Shown here in pieces: positions 16,823 through 26,182 of a stretch of DNA of 64,000 nucleotides. The DNA is from Pararhizobium sp. IMCC3301 (GTDB lineage Bacteria > Pseudomonadota > Alphaproteobacteria > Rhizobiales > GCA-2746425). How positions within the stretch are numbered: position 1 is the first letter of the stretch; each line of letters starts with the position of its first letter. Where the stretch lies: NCBI RefSeq assembly GCF_030758315.1, contig NZ_CP132336.1, forward strand, positions 1,798,001 through 1,862,000. The letters are read 5' to 3'. A program made the translations under genes and the position numbers. Under the pieces are notes generated by a model. That model ran no database searches and was not told the origin of the DNA. It worked only from the letters and a program-made list of their open reading frames with translations.

Positions 16823-18178
16823 CTAAAGCTTGCCGTCGTCTTCAAAGACTTCGGTCCAGTCGACGATCAACTGATCGAGCGCTTCCTGAGCGGTACCCTT
16901 GTCGGCCACAACATAATCATGGAGGCGCTTCTGCATATCCTGCAACAGGATTGCATAAGAGGGTTCCTGCCAGAAATCCTGCACCTGATTCATCGCCACC
17001 AGGAAGTCGGCGGCGAATGGCTGGCTGTCCTTGAAGGACGGATCGTTGAGCACGTCATTGTGCACCGCGTAGCCGCCGAGAGCCCACCATTTTTTCTGGA
17101 TTTCCGGATTTGCAAACCACTTGATGTAAGCCAGGGCGCCTTCCATATTATCGGTATTGGCGACAACCGAAATACCCTGTCCGCCCAGTGTCGAGGCGGC
17201 CACATTCTGCGCCGGATTGACAAAGAAACCGATTTTGTCACCGCCGACATTTTCATCCTTGGCAAGACCGGGGAAGAAGGCGAACCAGTTCATTGCCATC
17301 GCGACCTGACCAGATTTGAACGCATCCAGTCCTTCGCCCATATAGCTGTCGGTGTAGCCGGGAGGCGTACAGCACTGATACAGTTTCTTGTAGGCTTCCA
17401 GACCGGCTACGGCTTCCGGAGAATTGACCGCGCCTTCCATGTCGTATTTGCCCGGCGTGTTTTCATATTTGAAGCCATAGGGATACATCGCCGATGTTGC
17501 ACCCATGGTAATGCCTTCCGATGCACGCTCGGTAAAGATTGCAGCCCCGTAAACGGTTTTGCCATCAATCTCACGCTCCTGGAAGAATTCCGCAACCTCG
17601 CGCAATTCGTCCCATGTCGCGGGCGGTCCGATATCGCGGCCGTATTTTTCCTTGAATTCAGCCATGATTTCCGGGCGGCTGAACCAGTCCTTGCGGTAGA
17701 ACCAGCCATTGGCATCGCCCATCGCCGGCAACGCCCAGTAGTTCGGCGTGCCTTTCGGCCAGGTTGAATAGGCATTCACGGCAGCCGCCGCGAAGTCATC
17801 CATGGAAATGCCTTCCTGGTCGAAGAAGTCATTGAGTTTGACGTAATAGCCGTTTTCGGCGGAACCGCCGAGCCATTGCGAATCTCCGATCAGCAGATCG
17901 CACAGCTTGCCGCCGGCATTCAACTCGTTGAGAATGCGGTCGGCAAAGTTTGGCCATGGCACAAATTCAAAGCCCATATCGATGCCCGACTCGGCTTCAA
18001 ATTCCTTGGATAATTCAACCAGCGCATTGGCCGGGTCCCATGCGGCCCAGCACAGCGTCAGTTCCTGAGACTGCGCTGCTGTGGAAAAGCCTGTCGACAA
18101 TAGTGCCGCTGACGCGAGCCCCAGAACGGCCTTGCCCAATCCGATTTTTTTCAGTGTTTTGGTAAATATTGGCTGCAT
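16823..18178 (-). CDS. ABC transporter substrate-binding protein, glycerol type (GlpV-like)
   Basis: About 451 residues from the ATG at 18178, six bases after GGGAG; the ATG at 18184 sits too close to that site. A Sec signal peptide (residues 1-38, ending TAAQSQE) leads into a family 1 extracellular binding domain with the start LTLCWAAWDPANALVELSKEF. The Cys in TLCWAAWDP and a further CCTPPG motif near residue 300 are not typical of sugar-binding proteins. It captures the polyol in the periplasm. It is the first gene of the transport/dihydroxyacetone kinase unit, and the operator array at 18271-18355 lies upstream. Confidence 0.92.
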   Translation of the reverse strand: MQPIFTKTLKKIGLGKAVLGLASAALLSTGFSTAAQSQELTLCWAAWDPANALVELSKEFEAESGIDMGFEFVPWPNFADRILNELNAGGKLCDLLIGDSQWLGGSAENGYYVKLNDFFDQEGISMDDFAAAAVNAYSTWPKGTPNYWALPAMGDANGWFYRKDWFSRPEIMAEFKEKYGRDIGPPATWDELREVAEFFQEREIDGKTVYGAAIFTERASEGITMGATSAMYPYGFKYENTPGKYDMEGAVNSPEAVAGLEAYKKLYQCCTPPGYTDSYMGEGLDAFKSGQVAMAMNWFAFFPGLAKDENVGGDKIGFFVNPAQNVAASTLGGQGISVVANTDNMEGALAYIKWFANPEIQKKWWALGGYAVHNDVLNDPSFKDSQPFAADFLVAMNQVQDFWQEPSYAILLQDMQKRLHDYVVADKGTAQEALDQLIVDWTEVFEDDGKL

Positions 18179-18270
18179 ATTCATCTCCCAATTTGAACCC
18201 GGCCAAAACCGGTTTCAGATCCCAGAATTCTGCCTCGCAAGCGCGAGGAAAGCTCCGCCAATTTCCTTGA

Positions 18271-18355
18271 CGTGTTTAGTATTTTGTTTAGTAATGCAGC
18301 AATTACTAAACAAATCAATGGAAAATTACGCTGCATTGCAGCATTGCGGTGTTTA
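18271..18355. promoter_or_regulatory. TGTTTAGT operator array upstream of the glycerol/dha operon
   Basis: The box TGTTTAGT occurs at 18271-18278, 18283-18290 and 18348-18355, and inverted at 18303-18310. The middle pair forms a 13-bp perfect inverted repeat, arms 18281-18293 and 18300-18312, with a 6-base spacer. The first two direct copies are 12 bases apart, about one helical turn. A 6-bp palindrome with one central base lies at 18328-18340. The array sits 93-177 bases upstream of the binding protein start and points to a dimeric repressor or activator with cooperative binding. The protein that binds it is not identifiable. Confidence 0.7.
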
Positions 18356-18376
18356 GTGAAACTCGTGCCGCAATGG

Positions 18377-19210
18377 TCAGCTTGTTTCGGGTTCGCTGGA
18401 ATTTTGCTCGGAAATCTCTTCAATGGCAGATCGGTAAATGTGCCATGTGGTGTGGCCCAACACCGGCAAAACGACAATAAGTCCAAGCAATGCCGGCACC
18501 ATCGCCATGAAGATCAATACGCCAATCACAGCTCCCCAGCCCAGCATGACAGAGGGGTTGTCACGCACTGTTCTGATGCTGAGCAACATGGCGGAAATGA
18601 AATCGATCTGCCGGTCAAGCAGAAGCGGCATTGAAATAACGCTGATGCAGAACAGCACACATGCCAGCGCCGTCCCGACAATCGTGCCAATCCCGAGGAA
18701 CAGCATTCCCTCACTGGTGCTGGTGACAATCTGAAAAAAACTCTCGAGAGATGAAAACGGCCGCAGACCCAGAAACAACGCGATCAGCAGCCTCACCTGA
18801 TAGATCCAGAGCCAGAAAACGAACAGCACAACAAACGCCATCCATCCCAGCTCCTTTCCCGATTGTCTGACGACGATCAGATAAATGTCGCGCCAGTTGA
18901 ACGGTATATCCAGAGCCAGACGCCGGCTCATCTCATAAAGACCGGCTGCCGCGAAAGGTGCGATCAGGGGAAATCCAAGCGCGACGGGAATGACCATCCA
19001 AACCTGGCCAAAATAAAACAGGCTCGCGAATACAAAAAACCCGCCCGCGGCGAAGACAAGTCCGAATGAACTGCTCAACAGCGGCCGTGCCAGATAGTCG
19101 GATAATCCGGCCCGCAAGGCGGATTTGATATCTTCTGCGGTCAAATTGCGCACGCGCAGCGCGTCAATCGGCTGCGGCCCGACGCGATGAGATGGTTCTG
19201 GATCAGTCAC
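18377..19210 (-). CDS. DUF2189 integral membrane protein
   Basis: About 277 residues from a GTG at 19210 preceded by GGGGGA; the open frame continues upstream to 19414 and an ATG at 19249 is possible, but neither is well supported. The start VTDPEPSHRVGPQPIDALRVRNLTAEDIKSALRAG fits DUF2189 proteins. About six long hydrophobic segments follow. These proteins are common in alphaproteobacteria, sometimes near respiratory genes; the function is unknown. It ends upstream of the glycerol operon promoter region. Confidence 0.82.
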   Translation of the reverse strand: MTDPEPSHRVGPQPIDALRVRNLTAEDIKSALRAGLSDYLARPLLSSSFGLVFAAGGFFVFASLFYFGQVWMVIPVALGFPLIAPFAAAGLYEMSRRLALDIPFNWRDIYLIVVRQSGKELGWMAFVVLFVFWLWIYQVRLLIALFLGLRPFSSLESFFQIVTSTSEGMLFLGIGTIVGTALACVLFCISVISMPLLLDRQIDFISAMLLSIRTVRDNPSVMLGWGAVIGVLIFMAMVPALLGLIVVLPVLGHTTWHIYRSAIEEISEQNSSEPETS

Positions 19211-19313
19211 GGCAATTCCCCCGGCAGCAATCAAACGATAAATTTGCATGCCAGAGAGACACAAGCCTTGATCCGGATCAATAGACAGATCCGGACCCAG
19301 GATGAGTTCTTGT

Positions 19314-19358
19314 GCCCAACTTAATTGCGGCCAGCTTAATTGCGCCCAACTATCTGGG
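19314..19358. repeat. 15-bp imperfect tandem repeat, about three copies
   Basis: Units at 19314-19328, 19329-19343 and 19344-19358 share a core like GCCCAACTTAATTGC, the last unit being more diverged. The repeat overlaps the last codons of the Gfo/Idh/MocA gene and lies upstream of the DUF2189 gene. It may be slippage-generated and has no known role. Confidence 0.6.
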
Positions 19359-20507
19359 CAGATCGACCCAGGCACCTTGCTGTTTGGCGGAGGCAACCGC
19401 TGCAAAAACGGCATTCATCGATTGCAGGCCATCTTCGGCGGTCGGATAATGCGTTGCCGCCGGGTCAGCTTCGCGGCCTTCCTTGCCGGCAAAAATCACT
19501 TCAGCCAGATCGGAATAGATGTTGGCAAACGCCAGAGGCATGCCTTCCGCGTGGCCGATGGTCACCCGCGATGCCCGGTCCGCTTCTGGTGACAAGCCGG
19601 GGCCGCCACGTTCCAGAACCCGCGTTACCGGCTCGGTAATCGGCGTGTAGTAGACCTGATTTGGCTGCTCCTGTGCCCAGCGCAGACCGCCGGTCTCGCC
19701 AAACACCTGCAGGGTCAGCCCGTGCATCCGGCCAACGGCGATAGAGCTGGTCCACAGCCGGCCCGCGGCTCCGCCATTCATGCGGAAATTGATCATCGCA
19801 TCATCTTCCAGCTGCCGGCTGGCAATGGTGCTGACAAAATCCGCAGACAGTTTTTCAACCTCCTGGCCGGTGACAAAACAGGCCATATGCAGAGCATGAA
19901 TACCGCAATCGGCAAATTGCGCGGAAACGCCGATTTGCGCCGGATCGTAGCGCCAGCGCACCCGTGGATTGTCCGCATCAGCTGCATCGGCGTGAAAGCC
20001 ATGGGCAAATTCTGCCTTTACCATGCGCACCTTGCCAATATCACCGCGGGCCACCATCGCCCGCATATGACGCACCATCGGATAGCCGGAATAACCGTAA
20101 TTCACGGCACAGATTTTGCCGCTGGCTTTGGCCGATGCAACCACCTGCTCGGCCTCTTCGACGGTCATCGTCATCGGCTTTTCGCAGAGCACATGAAACC
20201 CGGCCTCGAGGAACGCTTTGGTGATCGCAAAATGCGTCGAATTGGGTGTCGCCACCGTGACCAGATCGAGCCGCCCATCCTCCGCCGACCTTGCGCTTTC
20301 CGCCGCCAGCATTTCCTGCCAGTTGCCATAGGCACGGCTGGCATCAACCCCAAGCGTTGCGCCAAATTCCCGGCTCTTGCCGGGATCAATGTCAAAGGCA
20401 CCGGCACTCAGGCTGAAGAGCCCGTCGAGACCCGCACCAAGCCGGTGAGCCGGACCGATCTGACTGCCCGCACCACCACCGATCAGACCCCAATTCAACC
20501 TGTTCAT
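19350..20507 (-). CDS. Gfo/Idh/MocA family NAD(P)-dependent oxidoreductase
   Basis: About 385 residues from the ATG at 20507, which follows GGAGAGAACT. The N-terminal Rossmann domain begins NWGLIGGGAGSQIG, and the catalytic/cofactor motif CEKPMTM lies near residue 115. The C-terminal domain carries the conserved DCGIHALHMACFVTG region. Members oxidise sugars, inositols or related cyclic polyols. It lies between nadD and the glycerol operon. In related genomes nadD is usually followed by rsfS and rlmH, so this gene looks inserted there or those genes were moved. Substrate unknown. Confidence 0.9.
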   Translation of the reverse strand: MNRLNWGLIGGGAGSQIGPAHRLGAGLDGLFSLSAGAFDIDPGKSREFGATLGVDASRAYGNWQEMLAAESARSAEDGRLDLVTVATPNSTHFAITKAFLEAGFHVLCEKPMTMTVEEAEQVVASAKASGKICAVNYGYSGYPMVRHMRAMVARGDIGKVRMVKAEFAHGFHADAADADNPRVRWRYDPAQIGVSAQFADCGIHALHMACFVTGQEVEKLSADFVSTIASRQLEDDAMINFRMNGGAAGRLWTSSIAVGRMHGLTLQVFGETGGLRWAQEQPNQVYYTPITEPVTRVLERGGPGLSPEADRASRVTIGHAEGMPLAFANIYSDLAEVIFAGKEGREADPAATHYPTAEDGLQSMNAVFAAVASAKQQGAWVDLPR

Positions 20508-20593
20508 AGTTCTCTCCAAATAGTCGCTGTCTTATTGCGTTTCTGTTGTCATAAAATCGCCAGCCCGGCTCAGCGATAATTGATGGAACACCA

Positions 20594-21259
20594 TCAAATC
20601 TCAAGCTGTCGGCGAACGGATGCAGCGCGCAGAGCGCTCGACGACGCATCGGACCGAGGCCCGTGCAAAAAGGTCCAGGCCGGCGGTTTCATCAGTGCCA
20701 GAACTGCAGCGCTGCGTTCCGGCACCCGGAAGCGCGCCAGCGCCTGCGCGGCCACCGATGAGCGTGCTGCGCCAGAAGATCCGGGCCGGTCAATAATAGC
20801 CATCGGCATCAGTTGCGCAATCTCCTGCCAGCCCTGCCAGCGATGAAATTGCACCAGATTGTCGGCACCCATCAGCCAGACAAATCGCGTCGCGGCAAAA
20901 CGCTGTCGCAAAATCGCCAGCGTGTCATAGGTGAACCGTGTGCTGATGCCGGCTTCCAGACCGCTCACCGTGATCAATGGATGGTCAGCGAGTTGTTCGG
21001 CAGTGCGCGCACGCTCTGCAAGAGGCGGCAGGGAATTATTGTCTTTCAATGGATTGCCAGGCGTCACCATCCACCACACATTTTGCAATTGCAGGCGCTG
21101 CAGCGCCAACAGCGAGATATGACGATGACCATCATGAGCAGGATTAAACGTCCCGCCCAGAATACCGATACGGTGTCCTGGCAGGGCTGGCGGGATTTTG
21201 CTCCAGTCGCGCAACGTGCAGCCGCGCCTACGGGCGGGTCTGGCCGGTGCCGCGCACAC
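20594..21259 (-). CDS. nadD: Nicotinate-nucleotide adenylyltransferase
   Basis: 221 residues. It transfers AMP from ATP to nicotinate mononucleotide in NAD synthesis. The nucleotidyltransferase motif [18 protein letters not shown] is near residue 32, [14 protein letters not shown] is central, and the C-terminal SSSALR replaces the common ISSTxIR. The ATG at 21259 lies inside the 3' end of proA (32-base overlap); the first 28 residues are not typical, and a downstream start such as the TTG at 21214 is possible. It belongs to the obgE-proB-proA-nadD block. Confidence 0.92.
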   Translation of the reverse strand: MCAAPARPARRRGCTLRDWSKIPPALPGHRIGILGGTFNPAHDGHRHISLLALQRLQLQNVWWMVTPGNPLKDNNSLPPLAERARTAEQLADHPLITVSGLEAGISTRFTYDTLAILRQRFAATRFVWLMGADNLVQFHRWQGWQEIAQLMPMAIIDRPGSSGAARSSVAAQALARFRVPERSAAVLALMKPPAWTFLHGPRSDASSSALRAASVRRQLEI

Positions 21260-22532
21260 GGTAGTTGAAACTCGTCAGTTGTTCCAGGCCGACAGGGCCG
21301 CGCGCATGCATTTTTCCGGTGGCAATGCCGATTTCCCCGCCCATGCCGAATTCGCCGCCATCGGCAAACTGGGTTGAGGCATTATGCAGCAAAATGGCGC
21401 TGTCGACCTCGTTGAAAAACCGTGCGACAGCCGCTGCGTCCTCGGCAATAATGGCTTCGGTATGGCTGGAGGAATAGGTATGGATATGGTCCAGCGCCGC
21501 ATCCAGATCATCCACCACGCGCACCGCCAGAATGGCGTCGAGATATTCCGTGCGCCAGTCTTCTTCGCTGGCAGGCTCCGCCCAGTCCGCCATAGCGCAC
21601 ACCGTGTCATCGCCGCGAATCGTGCAGTCCGCCGCGCGCAGATCGTCAAGCACCGGCAGCAGATGGCTGGCCACAATGGCCCGGTCCACCAACAACGTCT
21701 CCAGCGCGCCGCAAATCCCGGTGCGACGCATCTTGGCATTCACCACCAGTTTGCGGGCCATCCCAAGATCTGCGGATTTATCGATGATCATGTGACATAT
21801 GCCTTCCAGATGCGCGAAGACCGGCACCCTGGCTTCGGCTTCCACCCGCGCCACCAGACTTTTGCCGCCGCGCGGCACAATCACGTTGATCGCGCCATTG
21901 AGGCCGCCGAGCATCGCCCCCACCGCCTCCCGGTCTGTGGTCGGCACCAGCTGGATGGCGGTTTCAGGAAGCCCCGCCGCCTGCAGCCCCTCAACCAGAC
22001 AGGCATGAATCGCCCGTGAGGAAAGATAACTGTCCGAGCCACCACGCAGAATGGCAGCATTGCCTGACTTGAAGCACAGAGCGCCGGCATCGGCCGTGAC
22101 ATTCGGGCGGCTTTCAAAGATCACACCGATAACGCCCAGTGGTGTGCGCACCCGGGATATTTTCAAACCGTTCGGCCGCTCCCATTCGGCAATCACCGTT
22201 CCAACCGGGTCGGGCAGAGCGGCAATCGCTTCAAGGCCCGATGCAATCGCCTCGACACGCTCTGTATCGAGCGTCAGCCGGTCGATGAAAGAGGCCGCAG
22301 CGCCTTTGTCTACCATCGCCGCAACATCCCTGGCGTTGGCCGTCAGAATGGCTGGTGTAGCGGCTCGCAGGGCTTTTGCCGCTTCCAGCAACGCAAGGTC
22401 CTTTTGCGCGCGCGGCGCGATGGCCAGAACCGCTGCGGCCGCCTTCGCGGCAGCGCCCAATGCGTCCATCACGGCAAGTGTATCCTCACGCTCGGCCCCG
22501 GCCAGATCAGCCCTGTTGATTTGCGTATTCAT
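21228..22532 (-). CDS. proA: Glutamate-5-semialdehyde dehydrogenase (gamma-glutamyl phosphate reductase)
   Basis: 434 residues, full length. It performs the second step of proline synthesis, NADPH reduction of glutamyl-5-phosphate. The catalytic cysteine is in [45 protein letters not shown] near the N-terminal third and the C-terminal [24 protein letters not shown] are family hallmarks (described here by ends rather than as a single quoted motif). The start overlaps the proB stop by four bases, so the two enzymes are translationally coupled, as expected for a labile intermediate. Confidence 0.97.
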   Translation of the reverse strand: MNTQINRADLAGAEREDTLAVMDALGAAAKAAAAVLAIAPRAQKDLALLEAAKALRAATPAILTANARDVAAMVDKGAAASFIDRLTLDTERVEAIASGLEAIAALPDPVGTVIAEWERPNGLKISRVRTPLGVIGVIFESRPNVTADAGALCFKSGNAAILRGGSDSYLSSRAIHACLVEGLQAAGLPETAIQLVPTTDREAVGAMLGGLNGAINVIVPRGGKSLVARVEAEARVPVFAHLEGICHMIIDKSADLGMARKLVVNAKMRRTGICGALETLLVDRAIVASHLLPVLDDLRAADCTIRGDDTVCAMADWAEPASEEDWRTEYLDAILAVRVVDDLDAALDHIHTYSSSHTEAIIAEDAAAVARFFNEVDSAILLHNASTQFADGGEFGMGGEIGIATGKMHARGPVGLEQLTSFNYRVRGTGQTRP

Positions 22533-23737
22533 CCCTGACGTCCCTCATCCTGCCCCTCATCCTGCCCCTCATTTTGCAACGATGGAGCGGTCTGTATCGC
22601 GTCACCGGCTCCGGCCGTCACCATCGCCATATTGTCACGGTGGATCATGGTATCGCGGCCAGCATAGCCCAACCGCGCCTCGATGTCTTTGCTATGACAA
22701 CCGATCAGCCTGCCGGCATCCTCGCTATCATAGGCGATCAGCCCGCGCGCCAGACGCTGCTGGTCCGGCCCTGTGATCCAGACGCAATCACCGCGCTGAA
22801 AAAATCCCGACACTGCCGTCACACCAGCCGGCAACAGGCTCTTGCCGCGCTGCAGCGCTGCGACCGCTCCGGCGTCAACACAGATCGACCCTTTCGGTTC
22901 CAGACTGCCGGCAATCCAGCTCTTGCGCGCCGCCGTCGGGCTGGTTGACGCTGAAAACCATGTCTTGCGGCTGTCCAGCCGGTCGATGGCGGCCAGAGGA
23001 TGCATGGTCTTGCCCGAGGCAATCACCATATCGGCACCGGCGCGGGTGGCGATCTTGCCGGCTTCAATCTTGGTTTTCATCCCGCCGCGCGATAACTCCG
23101 AGCCGGCGCTGCCGGCCATGGCTTCAATTGCAGGAGTGATCGCCGTGACGTGCGGAATATGCTGCGCGCCCGGATCGTCCAAAGGGGGCGCAGTGTAGAG
23201 CCCGTCAATATCCGACAGCAGAACCAGGCAATCGGCGCTTGCCATCGAAGCCACCCGCGCCGCCAGCCGGTCATTGTCGCCATAGCGGATTTCCGATGTG
23301 GCCACCGTATCATTCTCGTTGATAATGGGAATGGCGCCAAACCGCAGCAAGGTTTCCAGCGTTGAGCGCGCATTGAGATAGCGCCGCCGCTCTTCCGTAT
23401 CGCTAAGGGTCAACAAAATCTGGCCGGTCTGAAAGCCATGTCCGGCCAGCACCCCGTTCCAGGCCCGGCCAAGTTCAATCTGTCCAACGGCAGCTGCCGC
23501 CTGGCTTTCTTCAAGTTTCAGCGGTCCGTTGGGCAGCTTCAGCAATTGCCGGCCTAGAGCGATCGCGCCTGACGACACCACCAGCACATCAATTTTTGCC
23601 GCTTTCAGCTGTGCCAGATCATCGGCCAGCGAGGCCAGCCAGCCGGCCCGGACCTGGCCGATTGCAGCATCGACCAACAAAGCCGAACCGACTTTGACCA
23701 CGATGCGCTTGTAGGATGAGAGCTGCTTTGCGTTCAT
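22529..23737 (-). CDS. proB: Glutamate 5-kinase with PUA domain
   Basis: 402 residues. The amino acid kinase domain starts [14 protein letters not shown] and contains [25 protein letters not shown] and [13 protein letters not shown]-terminal PUA domain covers about residues 275-375. It phosphorylates glutamate in proline synthesis and is normally feedback-inhibited by proline. The final 15 residues form a low-complexity tail ([11 protein letters not shown]) made by a 12-bp tandem repeat, probably strain variable. Confidence 0.97.
   Translation of the reverse strand: MNAKQLSSYKRIVVKVGSALLVDAAIGQVRAGWLASLADDLAQLKAAKIDVLVVSSGAIALGRQLLKLPNGPLKLEESQAAAAVGQIELGRAWNGVLAGHGFQTGQILLTLSDTEERRRYLNARSTLETLLRFGAIPIINENDTVATSEIRYGDNDRLAARVASMASADCLVLLSDIDGLYTAPPLDDPGAQHIPHVTAITPAIEAMAGSAGSELSRGGMKTKIEAGKIATRAGADMVIASGKTMHPLAAIDRLDSRKTWFSASTSPTAARKSWIAGSLEPKGSICVDAGAVAALQRGKSLLPAGVTAVSGFFQRGDCVWITGPDQQRLARGLIAYDSEDAGRLIGCHSKDIEARLGYAGRDTMIHRDNMAMVTAGAGDAIQTAPSLQNEGQDEGQDEGRQG
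22543..22578. repeat. 12-bp tandem repeat in the proB 3' end
   Basis: Units CCTCATCCTGCC at 22543-22554 and 22555-22566 and a degenerate third at 22567-22578 encode the repeated GQDE tail of ProB. Copy number could change by slippage without loss of frame. Confidence 0.75.
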
Positions 23738-23759
23738 GCCAGAGCAATCCGGTTCGCGC

Positions 23760-24803
23760 TTACGCGACCGGACTCCAGTCAGTTTCCTCAGCCTCGGGGG
23801 CCTCTTCGCGGGCTCGGTCCTGCTCGATCATCGAGAACACGGCACGCAGAACCTCATCAACACCTTTCCCGGTGGCACCTGACATCTGCATGATGTCACT
23901 GCCGCTGGCCTCCCGCAACGCCGCAGAGCGTTCCCGGATTTCTTCATCGCTCATGGCGTCAATTTTGTTGAGCACCACATAAGTTGTCTTTTCCGCCAGC
24001 CCGCCGCCATAGGCGATCAGTTCGTCACACACTGTCTTATAGTCCTGCACCACATTCTCGCTGGTGCCATCGACCAGATGCAGCAGCACCCGGCAGCGTT
24101 CCACATGGCCAAGAAAGCGCACACCGATACCGGCGCCCTCATGGGCTCCTTCAATGAGGCCGGGAATATCCGCCAGCACGCATTCCCGCCCGTCCATCCG
24201 GACAACGCCCAGATTGGGATGAATCGTGGTGAAGGGATAATCGGCGATTTTCGGTTTTGCTGCCGTGACGCTGGCCAGAAAACTCGACTTGCCGGCATTG
24301 GGCAGCCCCAACAGGCCGGCATCCGCAATCAGCTTCAGGCGCAGCCAGACGGCCTTTTCAATGCCATCTTCGCCGGGGTTGGCGCGCCGCGGTGACTGAT
24401 TGGTCGATGATTTGAACCTTGCATTGCCAAAACCACCATTGCCACCCTTGGCGATGAGCACGCGCTGACCAATTTCGGTCAGATCCGCGATCAGGGTTTC
24501 ATTGTCTTCTTCCAGCACCTGGGTCCCGAGCGGCACTTTCAGCACCACTTCGGCACCGCGCGCGCCGCTGCGGTTCTTGCCCATGCCATGAACACCGGTC
24601 TTGCCTTTGAAATGCTGCTGATAGCGGTAGTCGATCAGCGTATTGAGGCCGTTGACGCATTCCACCCAGACATCACCGCCCTTGCCGCCATCACCGCCAT
24701 CGGGGCCGCCGAACTGGATGAATTTCTCGCGCCGGAACGAGACCGCGCCCGCGCCGCCATTGCCGGAGCGAATAAAAACACGGGCCTGGTCAAGAAACTT
24801 CAT
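23760..24803 (-). CDS. obgE: Obg family GTPase (CgtA)
   Basis: 347 residues. The glycine-rich Obg fold occupies residues 1-158 ([34 protein letters not shown]) and the GTPase domain follows with G1 [10 protein letters not shown]3 [15 protein letters not shown]4 NKID and G5 SGATGKG. It is an essential ribosome-assembly and stress-associated GTPase. It sits upstream of proB in the order typical of Hyphomicrobiales. Confidence 0.97.
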   Translation of the reverse strand: MKFLDQARVFIRSGNGGAGAVSFRREKFIQFGGPDGGDGGKGGDVWVECVNGLNTLIDYRYQQHFKGKTGVHGMGKNRSGARGAEVVLKVPLGTQVLEEDNETLIADLTEIGQRVLIAKGGNGGFGNARFKSSTNQSPRRANPGEDGIEKAVWLRLKLIADAGLLGLPNAGKSSFLASVTAAKPKIADYPFTTIHPNLGVVRMDGRECVLADIPGLIEGAHEGAGIGVRFLGHVERCRVLLHLVDGTSENVVQDYKTVCDELIAYGGGLAEKTTYVVLNKIDAMSDEEIRERSAALREASGSDIMQMSGATGKGVDEVLRAVFSMIEQDRAREEAPEAEETDWSPVA

Positions 24804-24833
24804 GATATGCCAAACAGACTGAGCATAGGTGCT

Positions 24834-25481
24834 CTAGTAATTCATCGTATAGGAATCGGCGCGGTTCTGCGCCCGGTGCCACGCGCCGTCGGATTTCGAC
24901 CCTGTGCCGAAATAGGCTTCGCGCGTCAGTTCCATGTCTCTATGGTCCACATCCTCACCTCTGGCAAGACTGTAGACCCTGCTGCTGCCGATTTCGCGGA
25001 AGCCGAGAAAGCCAAGCACCTTCTCCGAACGCTGATTGTCGACAAAATACCCGGCCCGGATGACCGTCTGCTCGCTCAGCGCAAAAATATGGTCAAGCAG
25101 CGCGGCGGCAGCTTCTCTCATGATGCCCTTGTCCCAGTAAAGTCTGGCCAGCCAATAGCCGATCTCGGGATGCTGTTCCCCGCTGCGCAGTCCAATGACG
25201 CCAAGAAATGCCCCGGTTTTCCAGTCACTTATCGCCAGACGCAACTCGCCTTCGCGGCCGGTTTCAGAAAATTCCGCTGCAGAGCGGTCAAAATCCTCGC
25301 CCGTATAGGGATACGGCACCCGCGTCAGATTGCGCGCCACGACCCCGTCCGACAGCGCCGCTACAACAGTACTACGGTGCTCCGGACCCAGCGGTGACAG
25401 GCGCAAACGGTCGGTGACAATGTCGACATGGCCTGTTTCCAGACCAAGCGGCACTGCATCTTTCACAAGTCCCTTGAACAT
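24834..25481 (-). CDS. GNAT family N-acetyltransferase (RimJ/RimL type)
   Basis: 215 residues. The pattern TDRLRLSPLGPEHRS at the start and the acetyl-CoA core (GYWLARLYWDKGIMREAAAALLDHIF, then NQRSEKVLGFLGFREIG) mark a RimJ/RimL-like acetyltransferase that modifies protein N termini or small amines. One or two such genes commonly lie between rpmA and obgE in related genomes. Here the second copy upstream is only a remnant. The target is unknown. Confidence 0.88.
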   Translation of the reverse strand: MFKGLVKDAVPLGLETGHVDIVTDRLRLSPLGPEHRSTVVAALSDGVVARNLTRVPYPYTGEDFDRSAAEFSETGREGELRLAISDWKTGAFLGVIGLRSGEQHPEIGYWLARLYWDKGIMREAAAALLDHIFALSEQTVIRAGYFVDNQRSEKVLGFLGFREIGSSRVYSLARGEDVDHRDMELTREAYFGTGSKSDGAWHRAQNRADSYTMNY

Positions 25482-25750
25482 TGTCTCCTCCCCAGGCTTT
25501 CACGGACCTCTGTCCCACCGCTCCTATCAGCAGCGGGTTTCAGAACGATGACACAGGCGCTGCGGTCCTCCCGCTTGTCCTTTGCAGCATTGATCCACTC
25601 CATGGCATCGGCAGTGCCATAAGGATGCGGCATCTTTGCGGTCTGATTTGCCACATTCGGATTAATTGCAAGCTGCGCGATCTGCTGCGTATCCAGCCAG
25701 CCTGCCCTGTCGCTGCCGTTCGGATCTTCACTGTCATTTACATTCGTCAT
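25463..25750 (-). pseudogene. Remnant of a second GNAT acetyltransferase gene
   Basis: An open frame of 95 codons whose middle part resembles the N-terminal third of RimJ/RimL acetyltransferases (QQIAQLAINPNVANQTAKM, then PHPYGTADAMEWINAA, then SACVIVLK). It lacks both the leading TxRLxLRP strand and the whole acetyl-CoA-binding core; the last 25 codons run into the 5' region of the intact acetyltransferase gene and look random. It is most likely a deletion remnant of a tandem duplicate. Less likely, it is a short functional protein. Confidence 0.6.
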
Positions 25751-25771
25751 GGCTAAATCCCGAAATAAAAC

Positions 25772-25803
25772 AAAAGGGGAGATGGTATCCCATCTCCCCT
25801 TTT
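25772..25803 (-). terminator. Bidirectional terminator after rpmA
   Basis: A perfect 14-bp stem (AAAAGGGGAGATGG, 25772-25785, pairing with 25790-25803) with a 4-base loop and T-rich sequence on both exits. A further CCGAAAT/ATTTCGG pair (25760-25766 and 25807-25813) extends it. It ends the rplU-rpmA transcript and separates it from the acetyltransferase genes. Confidence 0.92.
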
Positions 25804-25867
25804 TAAATTTCGGAATGTCTAATTCCGCCGGGTCAATGAGACACCGGCGGGTTTAAAGAGTTGCCGG

Positions 25868-26137
25868 TTACTCTGCTGCTTCCATCATCGGAAGTACGGA
25901 CACGTAGGTTCGGCCGTTTGCTTTGGCCTGGAACTTCACGTTGCCCATATCCTTGGCAAAAATGGTGTGATCTTTGCCCATGCCGACGCCAGAGCCGGGA
26001 TGCCACTTGGTGCCGCGCTGACGCAGGATAATGTTGCCTGGAATCACGGCTTCGCCGCCGAATTTCTTCACGCCAAGACGACGGCCTGCTGAATCGCGCC
26101 CGTTGCGTGATGATCCGCCTGCTTTTTTATGTGCCAT
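25868..26137 (-). CDS. rpmA: 50S ribosomal protein L27
   Basis: 89 residues, standard length. The N terminus [16 protein letters not shown] reaches the peptidyl transferase centre, and [20 protein letters not shown] is the conserved core. It starts directly with Met-Ala-His-Lys, so there is no cleaved N-terminal extension of the Firmicutes type. Co-transcribed with rplU. Confidence 0.98.
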   Translation of the reverse strand: MAHKKAGGSSRNGRDSAGRRLGVKKFGGEAVIPGNIILRQRGTKWHPGSGVGMGKDHTIFAKDMGNVKFQAKANGRTYVSVLPMMEAAE

Positions 26138-26182
26138 GGTATTCGTCCTAATTTATAACTTGTGTGTCTTCTAACAGGCGTC

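Noticed and set aside
16790-17767. 325-codon open frame on the plus strand
   Set aside because: Antisense to the substrate-binding protein gene, no supporting start site or known domain.
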